A stretch of 64,000 nucleotides of DNA from Pachyseris speciosa (Eukaryota; Cnidaria; Anthozoa; Scleractinia; Pachyseridae): NCBI GenBank assembly GCA_016490735.1, contig JAEMWC010000447.1, positions 469,501 through 533,500 of the forward strand, given 5' to 3'. Below are positions 1-37,108 of this stretch, in pieces. The position numbers and the translations under genes are program-made. The notes under the pieces were generated by a model. That model did no database searches. It saw nothing but the letters and a program-made list of their open reading frames with translations, and was not told the origin of the DNA. Each line of letters starts with the position of its first letter. Within the stretch, counting starts at the first letter, position 1.

Positions 1-1398
1 AAATCTGTATTAATGCGATACTCTAAAATCCAAATTTTAAGCCACTTGCAAGCTTAGTTATCAGGCAAGCGTTTCTCAAAACTCCCTAAAATACAATGAT
101 TTTATGTGCTTTAGGCTCATTACCAGAAATTTGATTTCTAATATTTTTAATGATCTTTTACGAAAGCATGCTGTAAAACTCAGGTCGGAATACATTAGGC
201 TTAAGTTTGCTAAAAATGCTAATAACAATCAACAGAAAGCCAACTTGAAAAATACTTCCCGCACCCAAAATGTTTTCTGGAGTTTTACGAAACGCACACC
301 AGGTAAGATAATTCCCCCATAGAGGGTCAGGTCTGCGGAGTTGCCACATTGGAAAGTGACTGAATAACTAGGGAGTCAGAGTGCTTGCCTGTAACTCCTG
401 ATTGATTTAAATCATAGTGATCTACTTGCATCTTATAGGGCATCCTACCCTGATATGGGGGGAAGCTGGGTAAAGCAAGTGGAGCTGGATGAGGCCATGC
501 AAGTAAGTCCCAATGCTTTCATTGGTGCAGAGACAAGATCCATGTGCGCCCTTGTCTGGCTGTCATTCCTATCAACAGTTTCAATCAAGCTGACTTACCA
601 AAGACATTTCACAATAAAACACTTGAACTCCTTGGAAGCCGCAATCAATGTAGTCCAAGGCAGACAATGTCATGTTGGATCAGACAGAGATGTTGAATTG
701 CTCAGGCTGTGATTATCTTTCAAGTATATGGGGCTACAACTGTATATCATGGGTATTTTTATGTTTCTGGGTGAAAATTAGGATTGCAGGTACAACTGAG
801 AATATTTCCGTACACCTACAGTGTAATATAGTCTTATATCTTCCAAATAATCATGTTATTTGTTGAAAGGGAACATAACGTTTTGATTATCCTTTATTTT
901 TATACTAACGATTGAAATATTGTTTTTCCCATAAATGAGGCATTGCTTGAAAAATACCATGGCGATTATTCTATGGTTTGGAGGCTTATTAATAACCAAA
1001 TGCCCCTAGAACACCAGAACAAAGATATCAAGCTATATTTTTAAAAAGGGGATGCAAACCATAATCTTTATGTCTATTTTTTTTTTCCACAGAACATGAG
1101 AACTTGCCAATTTTTTCAAGTTGCATTGATATTTCCATTTCAATCCTTGCCATGTTTTGTTAAACTGATAAAATAATTTTAAACACTTTAACTGAACTAT
1201 TTCTTTCGGGGTTTCTTTGCTTCCAATACAATTTTCAGCTTTTCTAAGTAATAATTATTAAACACTCGTGTCATACATAGCTCCTTTAACTTTTTTGAAT
1301 TTGTAATCCGTTTCCACCCTCAGTGACTAATAATAGGTGGTCAATGGTTCTTTTTTATAGTTACAAATCACTTTATAACGTATTTCCTTTTTTTCCAG
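1..1398 (+). other. 5' flank of the WD40 gene; possible upstream exons
   Basis: No complete gene is visible. A 31-nt segment at 439-469 lies between TTATAG and GGGTAAAG and reads ASYPDMGGSW with an exit in phase 0, which would join exon 1 at 1399. A strong donor CACCAG|GTAAGA sits at 302/303 with a phase that fits the 31-nt segment, but the corresponding acceptor is poor. These may be the preceding two exons of the WD40 gene; without a transcript I hold this only as a suggestion. The rest is AT-rich sequence in which I see nothing further. Confidence 0.3.
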
Positions 1399-26244
<24,846 letters not shown>

Positions 26245-26258
26245 ATAATGATGTACAT

Positions 26259-26430
26259 AAATAATAATAATAGTAATAGGAATAGGAATAGGAATAGGAA
26301 TAGGAATAGGAATAGGAATAGGAATAGTAATAGAATAGGAATAGTAATAGTAATAGTAATAGTAATAGTAATAGTAATAGTAATAGTAATAGTAATAACA
26401 ATAATAATAATAATAATAATAATAATGATA
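26259..26430. repeat. (GGAATA)n, (GTAATA)n and (AAT)n array in the 3' UTR
   Basis: Three related repeats succeed one another starting 15 bases after the WD40 gene stop codon. Its frames are open in several directions only because the unit lacks stops. Confidence 0.9.
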
Positions 26431-26644
26431 AAGGTAATGATAACGATAATGATAACTGTAATAATTAGAATTCTCTCTTAACACGATATTCGTTGGAGAT
26501 GTATATTTTTTATGTTAGGAAGGAATGGTTTGCAACATTTTTTTAAATTCAGGTTAAATTTGTTTTGAATATATCTGGTAACTATTTAATGTGTTTTTGT
26601 TAAACATCTGTCAAGATAAGCACATATGGATGGGCGTTCTCATA

Positions 26645-26650
26645 AATAAA
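26645..26650 (+). terminator. Poly(A) signal of the WD40 gene
   Basis: AATAAA lies 401 bases after the stop codon at 26244, downstream of the microsatellite in the presumed 3' UTR. It is the first canonical hexamer after the stop that is not inside the AAT repeat. Confidence 0.5.
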
Positions 26651-27743
26651 ATGTTGTTGTTGGCAATATTCAGAACATTTCATACATTAAATGCTGTAAC
26701 CACTTTCGGCGCTGAAAATGATTTTTTACTTAGATACTGAAAATACCCTCTTTTTCGGCTGTGTTTAATGTTTTTAACATTTCATTTCGTTATCAATATG
26801 GTACGATTCGATTAACATTGTAGACAAACACACTTTGTATGTCGTAAAAATATTTTTGTATTGCAGATAATCAAATGGTAAATTTGCAGAAAACGTCTTG
26901 ACGTAAATTTTATAAATTAAATAGCTGGAACCAGTCAAATATTTCCACTCGCCGTTACCTCTCCTTGTCTCAATCTACGACGCAAAATAATTTTGACTCG
27001 TTCTTGTGTTTAATTATTAACCTTCGTTGTATGTAAATACTGTAAAAAAAATCTATGTAAAGGGAATGCTTTTTCTCGCAAAAAAGAAAACTTATGAACT
27101 TTTTAATTGATACATTCGAACTAAAGAGATGCGAAGCTAAATTTTGTACTGTAAAGTGATCTCGAAACATAAAAGGTGTAAATATTCTTACAAAGTGTAT
27201 GGAAAATGTTATAAATTATTCTGCCCGTTGTTGTTTCGCCTTAGTTCGTTTGCTTTCTCTTACTTATTTCAATACGCTGGACTAAAAATTCTACATTAAT
27301 GTAGCCGACTAGCGAGTAAGCATTAAGTAGGTCACAAATTAGTCATCAAAATGTGAACAATGTTATCTGTGGGATACCAACTAGCTGTCAATGGAATATT
27401 TTTGCGGTTTTTGACAAGAAAGTGAGAGAATAAATTTAAATTTAACCCTTAAAAATGTTGTCTTATCAGGTTTATGGAAACTAAGGGTCGCGGAAAATCA
27501 GACCCTGCGAGTTAAGAGAGCGGAAAATTTTCGTAAATTGTTTTAGTGGTTGGAATGTTTATGGTTGCATAAATTTTTAATTATTTATTTGCCTCGTGAA
27601 AGACTGTTAGCTCTTTTGTTGTGGTTGTACATGTTCTACATGTTTCCTTTATTTTGCTAGTCTGTTCTTCCCTCTTTACATATCGTTGCGGCATTTAACT
27701 AGATGTTGAGTTCTCGTTAAACTCCCAAATTGTGTGGTATCGA
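26651..27743. other. Intergenic region, no feature seen
   Basis: AT-rich spacer between the WD40 gene and the next promoter. No exon, repeat or RNA gene recognised. Confidence 0.6.
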
Positions 27744-27744
27744 A

Positions 27745-27773
27745 CCAATTCATAAACGAAGAACATATATAAG
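27745..27773 (+). promoter_or_regulatory. CCAAT box and TATA box of the PAN/FReD gene
   Basis: CCAAT at 27745-27749 and TATATAAG at 27766-27773, about 435 bases before the ATG at 28205. Transcription would start near 27795-27805. The leader contains upstream ATGs (for example 27947), so a 5' UTR intron or leaky scanning is possible. Confidence 0.55.
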
Positions 27774-28204
27774 GGAACACAGAAGTTCAGGTTTTATTCA
27801 TCGACTCGAAAACTTTTTTAATAGGTTTGTTTTCTTCGGATTCCTGCTACGAATCCCGGCTTTTTGACTTGCGCAGCGAGAATATCCCGATTGTGATGTG
27901 CGGTAAAATCTGAAATTCTGCGTCTTTTAACTGCTTCACTTGAGAAATGCGGTTGATCAGAGTACATTGTGTCAAGACAGGTGCAATTAAAGTTAGGTCT
28001 TCACTGTCTGCTCTACAGTTTGGTGTACACCATTTTAATTATGAAACATGGGATGAGCCAATCGGAAGGGAGACTGCGTTGTGTTGTGTAACGAATCTAT
28101 TCATAACTACCACCCTCAATTACACCTACGCGTGCATTGTACACGTTAGTGATGCATGTATTGGCAGAGACGTGAAGCCCCTGTTCCGAAACTGAAATCT
28201 CCAA

Positions 28205-31200
28205 ATGACGGCTTTCTCGCAAGTTATTTTCGTCGTGTTGTCAGTTTTGTCGCAAGCATTTAGTCTTGGTTGTGAGCTCACACTGCGCTCGAAGCACGGA
28301 TACGCCCTTGTTGGACACGTTTATAAATCGTTCACTGCCGATCGACTCGCGTTTTGTTACAGTGCTTGTAACACTCGACCAGATTGCCAAAGTTTGAATT
28401 ACAACCTTGCCGACAAGACGTGCCAGTTTAATAACGAAACGCATCGTTCCAATCCTGAGAAGCTGAAGCGGGTGGACGTCTTTATTTATGCGGAAAATCC
28501 TGATCGCGGTTAGTGAATTTTATCTATTCTTTTGTTTGTTTCTTTGTTGTTGCTTTTTTTTTTTCTTTCCAAAGTAGTCTAGGAAGACAGCTGGCTGGCG
28601 GTTAGCTGAGATTATTTAGCAGTTTCATTATAAAGTGATTGAAGAATTCTAGGATACAGTTTATGGCTAGGACACTTTTCAGGAAAGGAAACCCGAAGAG
28701 TGTCGTTTGCATCAACAATTGCCAACAATTGTGTAGAATGCGCGAATTTTGGCTCGAACTGACGAATGCGAATTAGCTAATTTCGACACACGTCCCTCAT
28801 TTGAAGTGGCAATTCCGATCCATTTCAGCATTCAGCAATTTGAGTTGCAGTCTGCCTACTTTTAGACCTGTTCCTGAGCTACTTTCACTTTTATGCATCT
28901 TTCCAGACATGGCATCTGCATGGATATAGAGTACTTCTCCTTCCCCGGATTAATTTCCCAGTGGTCTTTTAGATGCATGAACAAATGAGCTAACAACAAA
29001 TTGCTTATAATGTTTGTTCACAAGCCATGACGTCTTTTCCAGATACAACTGTAAAATAGTCGTATTATTGTAATTTCGTTTTGTTGTTTGTGTTTCCATT
29101 TTTGCATGAAATTAGACAGAGCTAGAGTTTTAGGTCGTGTATCGACTGTCTTTCAGGTCTTTCCATTTTGATGACGTTTTCAACAGAATCCTGTTTCCGA
29201 TCACTTTGTTTGTTTGTTTGCAATGTTGCTTTTGTTTTCCATTGTGCATGAAATCACCCAAGAGTTTTTGACTCATCCATTTTTAAGAGTTATTTTTACT
29301 AGCTCTCTGACTAGTACGGCTAGTTGCACAGCCAAATTCGAGATTCATGGTTTCTCCGAAAGCTGCCAGTGTAACTTAATGCTATAACTCAATTGAAACT
29401 TTCATTTTTCTTTTCTGACAAGTGTCTTTTCTCTGCAGCGTTACTCGGTTCTGTTTCATCAAGGGCTGCCAAATCTTGCCAGCACATCTACAAGGTCGGA
29501 GACGCGACTGACAATGGGGAGTACTGGATCGACCCAGAAGGCAGTGGGAACTCATTCAAGGCATTTTGTGACATGACAACTGATGGCGGTGGGTTCAATA
29601 TTTTTATATATATATATATTTTACATTTTAACCCATTGACTACCGCAGGTTTTTACATTTTCGTAGTGATTTTCCACCTATAAACGATGAATAGCAATTC
29701 GTGACTCTTTATTTGAACTACCAGGGAAAAGTGGTGCTGTCCTAAGCCACTGGAGGCTCAAGGTTTCTGAAAACGTCATTTTGACGTAGCTATTTTTTAT
29801 CCGTGAAGCGACAACAATGGCCCAAGTTGGGTTTGCTTGCGATTTCTGCTAAATTTACAGCCATTTTTCATCTTTAGCGGCTGCCTGATGAACATCATTA
29901 AGCGTGACGGTAGCTAAGAGTCCACTTTCTCAAAGAATCGAGCAAGGTGATGTACTTTGTTGTTGAATTTGGCTTGTTACTCGACGAACTGGGAATTTGG
30001 CCGGTCGAACAATTAGTACCTTTGGGACTCGACTATTGATGAATTTCTCGACCTACCGCCACATATTTTGGAATTTCTGTGTACTGGAGATGACCACGAG
30101 CAGGAAATTTTGGCGGTAGGTCGGAGTGGCTATGTGAAAGAATTGGGGGAAGGAACAGGCGCTGTCAAAAATTCTCGTTAGTTCCCAGCATGCAATGCGC
30201 TCAAGATGTTGAAAATGTCGGGAAGGCCCGAATGCACTGGAACAAAAGGCTGTATCTACGCTCGGGAGAAGAATATGAACAAAAAAAAGTCATTTCTAAG
30301 CTAGAAAAAGGACTGAATTTCGTTATGATGGTTGAATTTTGGTTTTTCGACGATGATTTCCCTAAAAAACATGAAGGCATAAAGGGGCATTTTTGTTGTT
30401 TTTCTTTGACGTTAAAAACGGCCAGTTTCGTTCTTGTCCAAACTCAAAAGGCTATATTTGGTAAAAATCGCTACGTTTCTTGCATTTATTGGATATCCAA
30501 ATTTAAAGGGCCTTCCATTTCGTGCTCACAACTAACAGTTAAGGCAATATTCGTGCGATTGAGAAAGTTGCAATGTTTTGAAGCGTGGGAGTTTTTTACG
30601 GCCGGTTTTGGCCGGCACGGATGCCAATGGGTTAACTAAGCCCTCTTGACTTACCTAAGTGAGAATTTTAAGTAATAGAGAAATTATGAGCGGTAGACTG
30701 TTATGGCGCGAATATTCTACCTTGTGAAATGAAACAATAGATTGTGTTTGTCATGTTAATAATTAGAGATCTGTATCAAAGTTAATGCATACTAATTAGC
30801 TGAGCAACACTCTTTTATGAAAGTTAATGCAGCAGTTGATTTGTATGGGAGCTTAGGGAGGCATACAAGTGACTCAAATACTACCAGTAGATTGGTCATA
30901 ACTCTTATAAATGAAATTTATTGTATATGTTTGGATTTAAAAACAGCGATGTTTCTAGGTTAAGGTCGAATATTGGAATGAATTTTATTGTAACTCGAGT
31001 CGAAGACATAAGAAGACTATTGAGAAGGCCTTTCTGGCATGCTAAGACTGTTTTGTCTTTGGAAGTTGAAGTAAAGCCTGCGAACAGGCTCACACTTGGC
31101 GTTTTTTGTCCTCAGTTCTATCGATGATGAAGCTAGAAAGCGTTTGAATGTAGCTTCCGAAGCAGCCGTCTTCGCTCGCTAACGAATACCGTAAGGTCGC

Positions 31201-31900
31201 CAATGTGGCTCCACTACTCATTGGCTGGTTCACTCATTAACCCCCACCCCATCCCCCACTCCCTCCTTCCCTCAACCCTTCCTCTTGCTGATGAATTAAA
31301 GCTCTCTTTACTTGACTAATTTTATGCCGCTGTTAAAGGTGTACATTTTTTTTAGGTGGTTGGCTCATGGTCGCAAACTTAGTTCTAGAAAGCTCTGCTC
31401 TTCCGCCGAACTGGGACGGTGCTTCCTCATCGTTCAGGGGAATTACCGATCATCCCACCAACAGAATGGGACTTACCGCAAGTGCAATGAAGCAACTAAG
31501 AGCGCGTATACAGTTCAGTCAGATTAGATTCCACTGCAGCAAGAAGAAAGGCACGGCGATCCACCTGAAGAGTACTCTGGACAGCAAAGGCGAAGCTGTG
31601 GTCAAATATTTCAGCGGTGAAACCAACGTCTTGCCAGGCTCCTGCAATTCCTTTATTCGCATGGAGGGGGACACTTCGAGGCTGGCTACACAATGCGATA
31701 AATGGGGAAACGACGGCGCCCATCATGTCGGTAAATGGGGGCATTATCAGCGCATAGGAGAGAATCGACTCCTATCGTACGCGGCGTTTGTAGCTCACAA
31801 ATATCATTGGATTGCAAGTAGTTGGTACTGTGATGATGGTGCAAGTGACAGAATAAACAACTTGTCATCTGGGGATTTCTGGAAGATCTATGTCCGGTGA
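28205..31900 (+). CDS. Secreted PAN + fibrinogen-related protein, skeletal organic matrix protein 5-like
   Basis: Three exons, 28205-28508, 29439-29588 and 31356-31900, join with matching phase 1 into 332 codons ending TGA. Residues 1-22 are a signal peptide (MTAFSQVIFVVLSVLSQAFS, cleavage near G22). Residues 23 to about 100 form a PAN/Apple-like domain with Cys at 23, 51, 55, 61 and 73. Exon 2 begins the fibrinogen-related part (FCDMTTDGGGW after splicing), and exon 3 continues with FSQIRFHCSKKKG, VVKYFSGETNVLPGSC, GKWGH and SSGDFWKIYVR. I recognise this arrangement from coral proteins annotated as 'uncharacterized skeletal organic matrix protein 5'. It lacks a transmembrane segment, so it is probably secreted. 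The ATG is chosen because it starts the signal peptide. The role in biomineralisation is by family name only. Confidence 0.88.
29632..30631. mobile_element. 1-kb element with piggyBac-type ends in intron 2
   Basis: The element begins CCCATTG and ends CAATGGG and is bounded on both sides by TTAA (29628-29631 and 30632-30635), the piggyBac-type target. A 149-codon frame starting at 30190 runs through the right end but shows no DDD transposase motif that I recognise. The intron otherwise contains a short TA run. Confidence 0.7.
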
Positions 31901-32203
31901 AGTTTTAGATCTCCAGTGGAGCCATGTTCTGGAGGGAACACTTTGGATAGATAGTCCAACTCGCTTGATAGATTTTGCAGTAAGATAGCCCACCTATCTG
32001 ACTGGGCTATATAGGCTGTTCTCTAAATGTATCCATGTAATTTACTGTATTGTAATAGTAGTCTACCCTTTATATGTGTGGAATTTAGTGGAATTTATAA
32101 TTTTTATATGCTGTAATGTAAAATTTATAGCGTTTATGTGTAAAATCTGTACTAATGTCATCTATAACGTTAGTCCCTTCATTTGGAAACTTCTAAATGG
32201 TGC

Positions 32204-32209
32204 ATTAAA
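32204..32209 (+). terminator. Possible poly(A) signal (ATTAAA) of the PAN/FReD gene
   Basis: ATTAAA about 300 bases after the stop at 31900. Nothing else recognised in 31901-33200 except T-rich runs near 32665-32700. Confidence 0.35.
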
Positions 32210-33202
32210 ATCAACTCGTATAAAGTGTAAAATGACAGGTAGGAAGGTTTTGTGAATTTGATACATATTTCTCAGCCTTCCATGACTATCCTGGCCTTAG
32301 TCCATTGACCTGAGTTTTTATAAAAACTCCCCGTGTGCGGGAAGGAAGTGCACGCTGGGAAAATGTTGAAAATACGCCACAAAAAGGTTTCCCACAGGTG
32401 TTGTCGGCAAGGTTGCAGCTTTGTAAATTCTCGTCACTGAATAATTAAAGCAAAGTAAGATCCTAGTTTCATCTTTTGACTATTTTTATGCACCTTACGT
32501 CTTCTCTCAAATCATGAACTGGTGAGAATTAATCGAATTAGCGTTAACGGAAGTAGTTTACTATTCAGTCAAAACTGTTATGAGATACGATCCCTTGCTT
32601 AAAAATGACTGGAATGACAACAACAACTGTCAATAGCAATAACTAACAAACGGCATGTTTTTCGTTTTTTTATTTATTTTTTTATTTTTATTTTTTTATC
32701 ACACGTACCTCATACTAAATTAAAACAAACTATATTGTCATCTTCTCAAAAGAGATGAGTTGATGAGATTGCGAACTTCGTCATTCCTTTCCCATAATAT
32801 GATACAGAAGAAAAGGAACATTTTAAAAAGCCAGAGGAAGATAGATGACGATGATGTTTACACGGTAAATGAAACGTAGAGTTCTTTTTATGTGTTTCTA
32901 TGGCAGGTTGTCTTTTGGGAAGATTATAACAGACCCTGCGAACCTATAACAATAAACACGCTGGTAAGTTGCTATATTTATGCACGTGCTTGATACAGAT
33001 GACCAGGTGTAATTGGCCAATCCATGTCAGTAGAAATTAGCATGTAATACTGTGAGCCTCAGTAGCTTGTATAACTTCAAGTTAAACCACAATATAAATG
33101 GCATATGGCGAATGAGAAGTATGCAATAAACAAGAATATGGCCATTTTGCTCGGATATGGTACATATACTTGTTACCCTCAGGGGGCATCTCGGTTGTTG
33201 TG

Positions 33203-33711
33203 TCATTCTTGTACAGAAGCTCCATTTTTGTAGGACTTCATTTTCTCGATAATCCATGGCAAAGGAAACCGCACGTTAGCGTATCCTCCTGGTGGTTCAC
33301 ACTTGCCAACGGACCAACTGCTAACTCCCTCCAGGTACCACTTGTTACTGAAATTACACACCAAGCCAGCGTAACGCATGCTATCATCAATATCAACAGG
33401 CGGGCAAGGGGTTAAAATTGGTACTGAAGCTTCCCTCAAGACTCCTGTGTATCTTTCTCCGTACTTTATGCTACCCCATCCAGTAATCCAACACGTTTTG
33501 TTCTTAGTTAGATTCTTACTGACATCTGGCAAGCAAGCAAGGCCAACTCCTTTACCAAGCTTGACAGGCTTTGCAAGTTTTAGTAGAGCGATGTCATGGC
33601 TGGCAAATACCTTCCTGGTGAAACTTTGTGTGGAGTGATTTTTGCAACATCGATATTTTGTTCTGTCCCAACTGATTTGTCATCTCCTTTATGATGGGCT
33701 CCCATTCTAAA
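33203..33711 (-). pseudogene. Trypsin-like serine protease fragment lacking the catalytic serine
   Basis: On the minus strand the exon opens after TTTTAG at 33712 with MGAHHKGDDKSVGTEQNIDV, then requires a frameshift near 33630. It then reads SHDIALLKLAKPVKLGKGVG (catalytic Asp region), CLPDVSKNLTKNKTCWITGWGS and ends with PLPWIIEKMKSYKNG and a TGA. The expected stretch with D-S-C-x-G-D-S-G-G-P between AGL and VCNFSNKWYLEGVSSW is absent: the sequence jumps straight from RYAGL to VCNFS. The exon with the catalytic His is not found upstream. Frameshift plus loss of the serine loop mark it as a dead copy; family identity is firm. Confidence 0.85.
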
Positions 33712-34793
33712 ATGAGAATGAGAATTATTGTTATTTGATGGCATCACGAAAATCTGAATAAATAACAATGTTCTTTCCCTTAGTGAACACCAGAAACTTA
33801 TTTTTTTTCTTGCATAATGTGGCATGGCCCGATAAATCAAGCTTATTTAAATATGTCAGTACAGTTCCTAGGTTGAGATCATTTTCGGTTCTTGTCCTTG
33901 CTTTACAGTTTTTTTTATCCAGTTCTCTAGGAAAGCCTTTTCTTTCCACTCCATTTTAAAGTAACTGATGTCTGTAATTCCAACTCAGATTTTAATGCCT
34001 ACATCTATAAAGATAGAGTTCGTCCTTAATTATTTGTTTAAAGTTTGTTTAAGTTTATTTCCATTTTGCGTGTGTGTGAATGGATGTAAGTACGTAGGTA
34101 AGTGAGCCGGTATTTACCTTGTTCAGTAAGCATGTAGCATGCGCTGCTTGTTCTTTGACAAGTTTACCAGTTATGATACTAACTATTCCACTGCAAAATC
34201 TTCTTGCCATTTTTTCTTTATTTTCCGTTCGTTTTCAGTCGAGACTCTTGAATCGACCAGGTCATCCAGACCGAAAGCCAACAAGATGTCTCTTCAGCTT
34301 GATAGGATAAGTGGTTAAGATCAATGGCATGTGATTGACATACTAACACTATTTTTCTGGTTTGCGTCGTGTTGAAAACAATTTTCTCTTGAAAACACAC
34401 AATTGCAAATTTTACGATCCAAGAACTTCTCAAAGTTTCTTGGCAGCCGCAATTAGAGCACGCAGGTTTCGCCCATTGAAGTTAATATTCATTTCCACAA
34501 CTTCTAAGTCCGAGTTGCGTTGATTCCCAGCGTTTTGTTTGGTTTTTGCCTTAGTCTACAGGGGTGAAACTGCTTTCTTTTGGAGAACAGAGCTTTTCTC
34601 GCCTTCATGGACTGTTTGCCCGTGAGCATAAAGCTTAGGGAAAAAAAAAAAGTAGACACAGAAACTGAGGTAGCCACTTTCATGTTCATTAAAGGGTATC
34701 GACTTAAAAAAAATAAATAAATAAATACTCATAGGAACCCGCGAACTGCTTTTCTCATGGCTAGCGGTATTGCACCGCACGACAACGACGACG

Positions 34794-34824
<31 letters not shown>

Positions 34825-34827
34825 TTA

Positions 34828-34865
<38 letters not shown>

Positions 34866-34939
34866 TAATAATCCCACATGGCGGCCATACTCCAGCTGAT
34901 CAACTTGTTTACAGCGTACATCTTTGATTTGGGACATCC

Positions 34940-34972
<33 letters not shown>

Positions 34973-35350
34973 ACATCCGCTGACCAGTATCACGTGACCA
35001 TATCGCTGGCTCAAGTTTAGAGCTCATCGAGGTCAGCTGTTTTTATTTTGTTTTGAAGTTAAGCATTGATCAGGTACTGGTTTTTGATTGGATCGCAGGG
35101 TCAGGCCAGGTTAACTTAACCAAAACGAGACACCCAAACCAAAACAAGGCTTAATTTTACGATTGGCTCCTGCTGCGGCTCGAAATTTCACATTCAGTTG
35201 GTTTCTTTGTTTTGAGCAAAACAACTTCATCTTGTTCGAAGTTTGTCTTTTAATTCGCGTAAAAGGCATAAAAATCAAGAACTAGTTAACAGATACTCCG
35301 GAAGGTGAATTTTCGGGTGATAAAAAGGAAGAGCAAAAAGATTTGTCTCA
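33712..35350. other. Intergenic, repeats only
   Basis: Contains an AAAT run at 34706-34727, an AAT microsatellite at 34828-34868 and no recognisable exon. The bases upstream (in minus orientation) of the protease fragment were examined for a catalytic-His exon without success. Confidence 0.55.
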
Positions 35351-35365
35351 GGAAACGTTTAAAAC

Positions 35366-35569
35366 TTGGATCGAATTGCATGGCGCCCGGATTGTGTGGT
35401 TGAAAAAACGAAACGATTTAACGGCGCTTTAAGGGCTTTCACTTTACCGCGGCATCTCGCAGCCCACCAACATAGGTCACTTAACAGTTCACCGGCATTA
35501 ATAGGAGGAACGAGTAGTTCAAAGTTAGTGGACAGACCGTTTGCTATTTTTGCAGATGCGCGTTTAACG
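35366..35569 (+). other. Open frame ending at a strong donor, identity unknown
   Basis: A frame from 35366 (MDRIAWRPDCVVEKTKRFNG...) runs to AAC|GTAAGT at 35569/35570. It could be a first exon of an unknown gene or transposon. I recognise no domain and no partner exon. Confidence 0.2.
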
Positions 35570-35609
35570 TAAGTGGATTCGTATTTTCAAGTGATACCAA
35601 CCTTAAAAT

Positions 35610-36195
35610 TGCTTAGCAGTTTTTATTAACTTACTACGAAATATGTTTGTTACTTGTCTAATTTTCCCACCTTCTCCAAAGAAACCTACAAACCCACGCA
35701 TCGTAATTTGTTTTCTTTTTGTTTTTCTGTGTTTTGTGATTTGTGGTCAATTCCTATTGACTGCTCTAAACGATCACGTTCGTACTCTACCGACCGTTAC
35801 ATATGTCAAAATTTAAAATTGCTTTGCAATTTCTGGAAGTTACTGCCAGATATCTTTCGTTACTTGTCTAGTTTCTTCACCTTCGCCAAGTTTTTTTCGA
35901 AGAAACGTTCGCATCCTATTTTGTTTCCTTGTAATATTTTGTGGTTTTCGAACTACGATCAATTCCTGTTGACTGCTCTAAACTATCAGCTAGGTTGGTA
36001 TTTTTCTTTCTTTTCCATAGACATTTATGTCAAAATTGCTTAGTAATTTTTCTAGCTTACTGCAAGCTTACTTGTCTACTTTCTTCACCTTCTCCAAGAA
36101 TCTTCCAACAATAACATAGGCGTCGTGTATTGTTTTTTTGTAATGTTTTGAGGTTTTTGAACCGCCGTCAATTCCTGTTGACTGCTTTAAACACA
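35610..36195. repeat. Three degenerate tandem copies of a 180-200-bp unit
   Basis: Each unit contains AAAATTGCTT..., TTACTTGTCTA, TTCACCTTCTCCAAG or a close variant, and ends near TCAATTCCTGTTGACTGCTC. Copies start near 35607, 35811 and 36025. No coding frame is shared between them. The flank up to 36660 shows nothing recognisable. Confidence 0.75.
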
Positions 36196-36670
36196 AAATA
36201 TTGACGCAAGGTAAGTCATGCGAAGTTGCTCGATACCAGTAAATAAAATAATAACCATGGAGCTCCGCTTTTAGGCTTGGCTAAATCTATATATTATTTT
36301 GTTATTCTCTTTCCCAATGTGATTTTTAATGTTTTCACTGGTGTTTTTGATGTTACGACTTGTGTTTTACTTGTTCTCAATTATGTTCGCTAAAACATCG
36401 CTGTTGTTTTTTTGCCCTTGCATTCGATTCATCTTTGCGAATTATGTTAACTACGTCCACGATTCTATCCTGTGTTTTCACATTGTGTAGTTCCATTCAT
36501 ATTGTGTTGTGCCAACTCGATTCTTATTGTTCGTGTTTCGTATTATGTTCTTCCAATTCCGGGATTTTAGGGAGCTCGGCTGGTATATGGTCTAGTGCGA
36601 GTAATAAATAATGCGTATTATTCCCTTGAAAAAAAATTATGCCAGTCTTCCACTCTTGCAAAGATGCAAG

Positions 36671-36811
36671 ATGGCGGAAAGCAATAGTTCCTCTCTCACG
36701 CCTCGTGAGAGAGCAGCCATCCTGCTTCGTGTCGCGGAAAATTTACTTGAACAATCCAGCGAAGTTTCGGGTATAGGTGCTGCAAATGAACCAAATCAGG
36801 CAAGGATCTAG
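36671..36811 (+). other. Short ORF of unknown identity
   Basis: ATG in a good context (AAGATGG) opens MAESNSSSLTPRERAAILLR and the frame stops after 47 codons. It looks amphipathic rather than random, and may be a broken ORF1 of a retroelement or an orphan first exon. I recognise no family. Confidence 0.25.
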
Positions 36812-37108
36812 GACTGCTTGCAAGGAGTACAAAATGCAAGCAATCGTGGCTCTACTCGGCAAAATATTAAGCGACTCAGCACGACAGAATAATGGCATTA
36901 ACAGTACAATCAAGGGCTTATCAATTAGAATTTTTCATGCCGTGGATCGGCGAAAGCTTCGATTTTATTTTATTTCATTCATTTTTTTTTTAAACAAAAC
37001 AGTAGCTACAGGGAGGGAGAGAGGGATTTAAGACCTAGTAAAGTGGATGCTTCCGGCAGATGGATTACGCAGCATGATTGGGGAAATTTATTCAATCTGA
37101 GGAGTGTT

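Noticed and set aside
455..712. 85-codon ORF starting MGGSWVKQ
   Set aside because: Only its first codons coincide with a possible 31-nt exon; the rest has no support and passes a good donor.
30190..30639. Independent host gene in intron 2
   Set aside because: The frame lies within TTAA-bounded mobile DNA and ends at its terminus; kept only as a finding.
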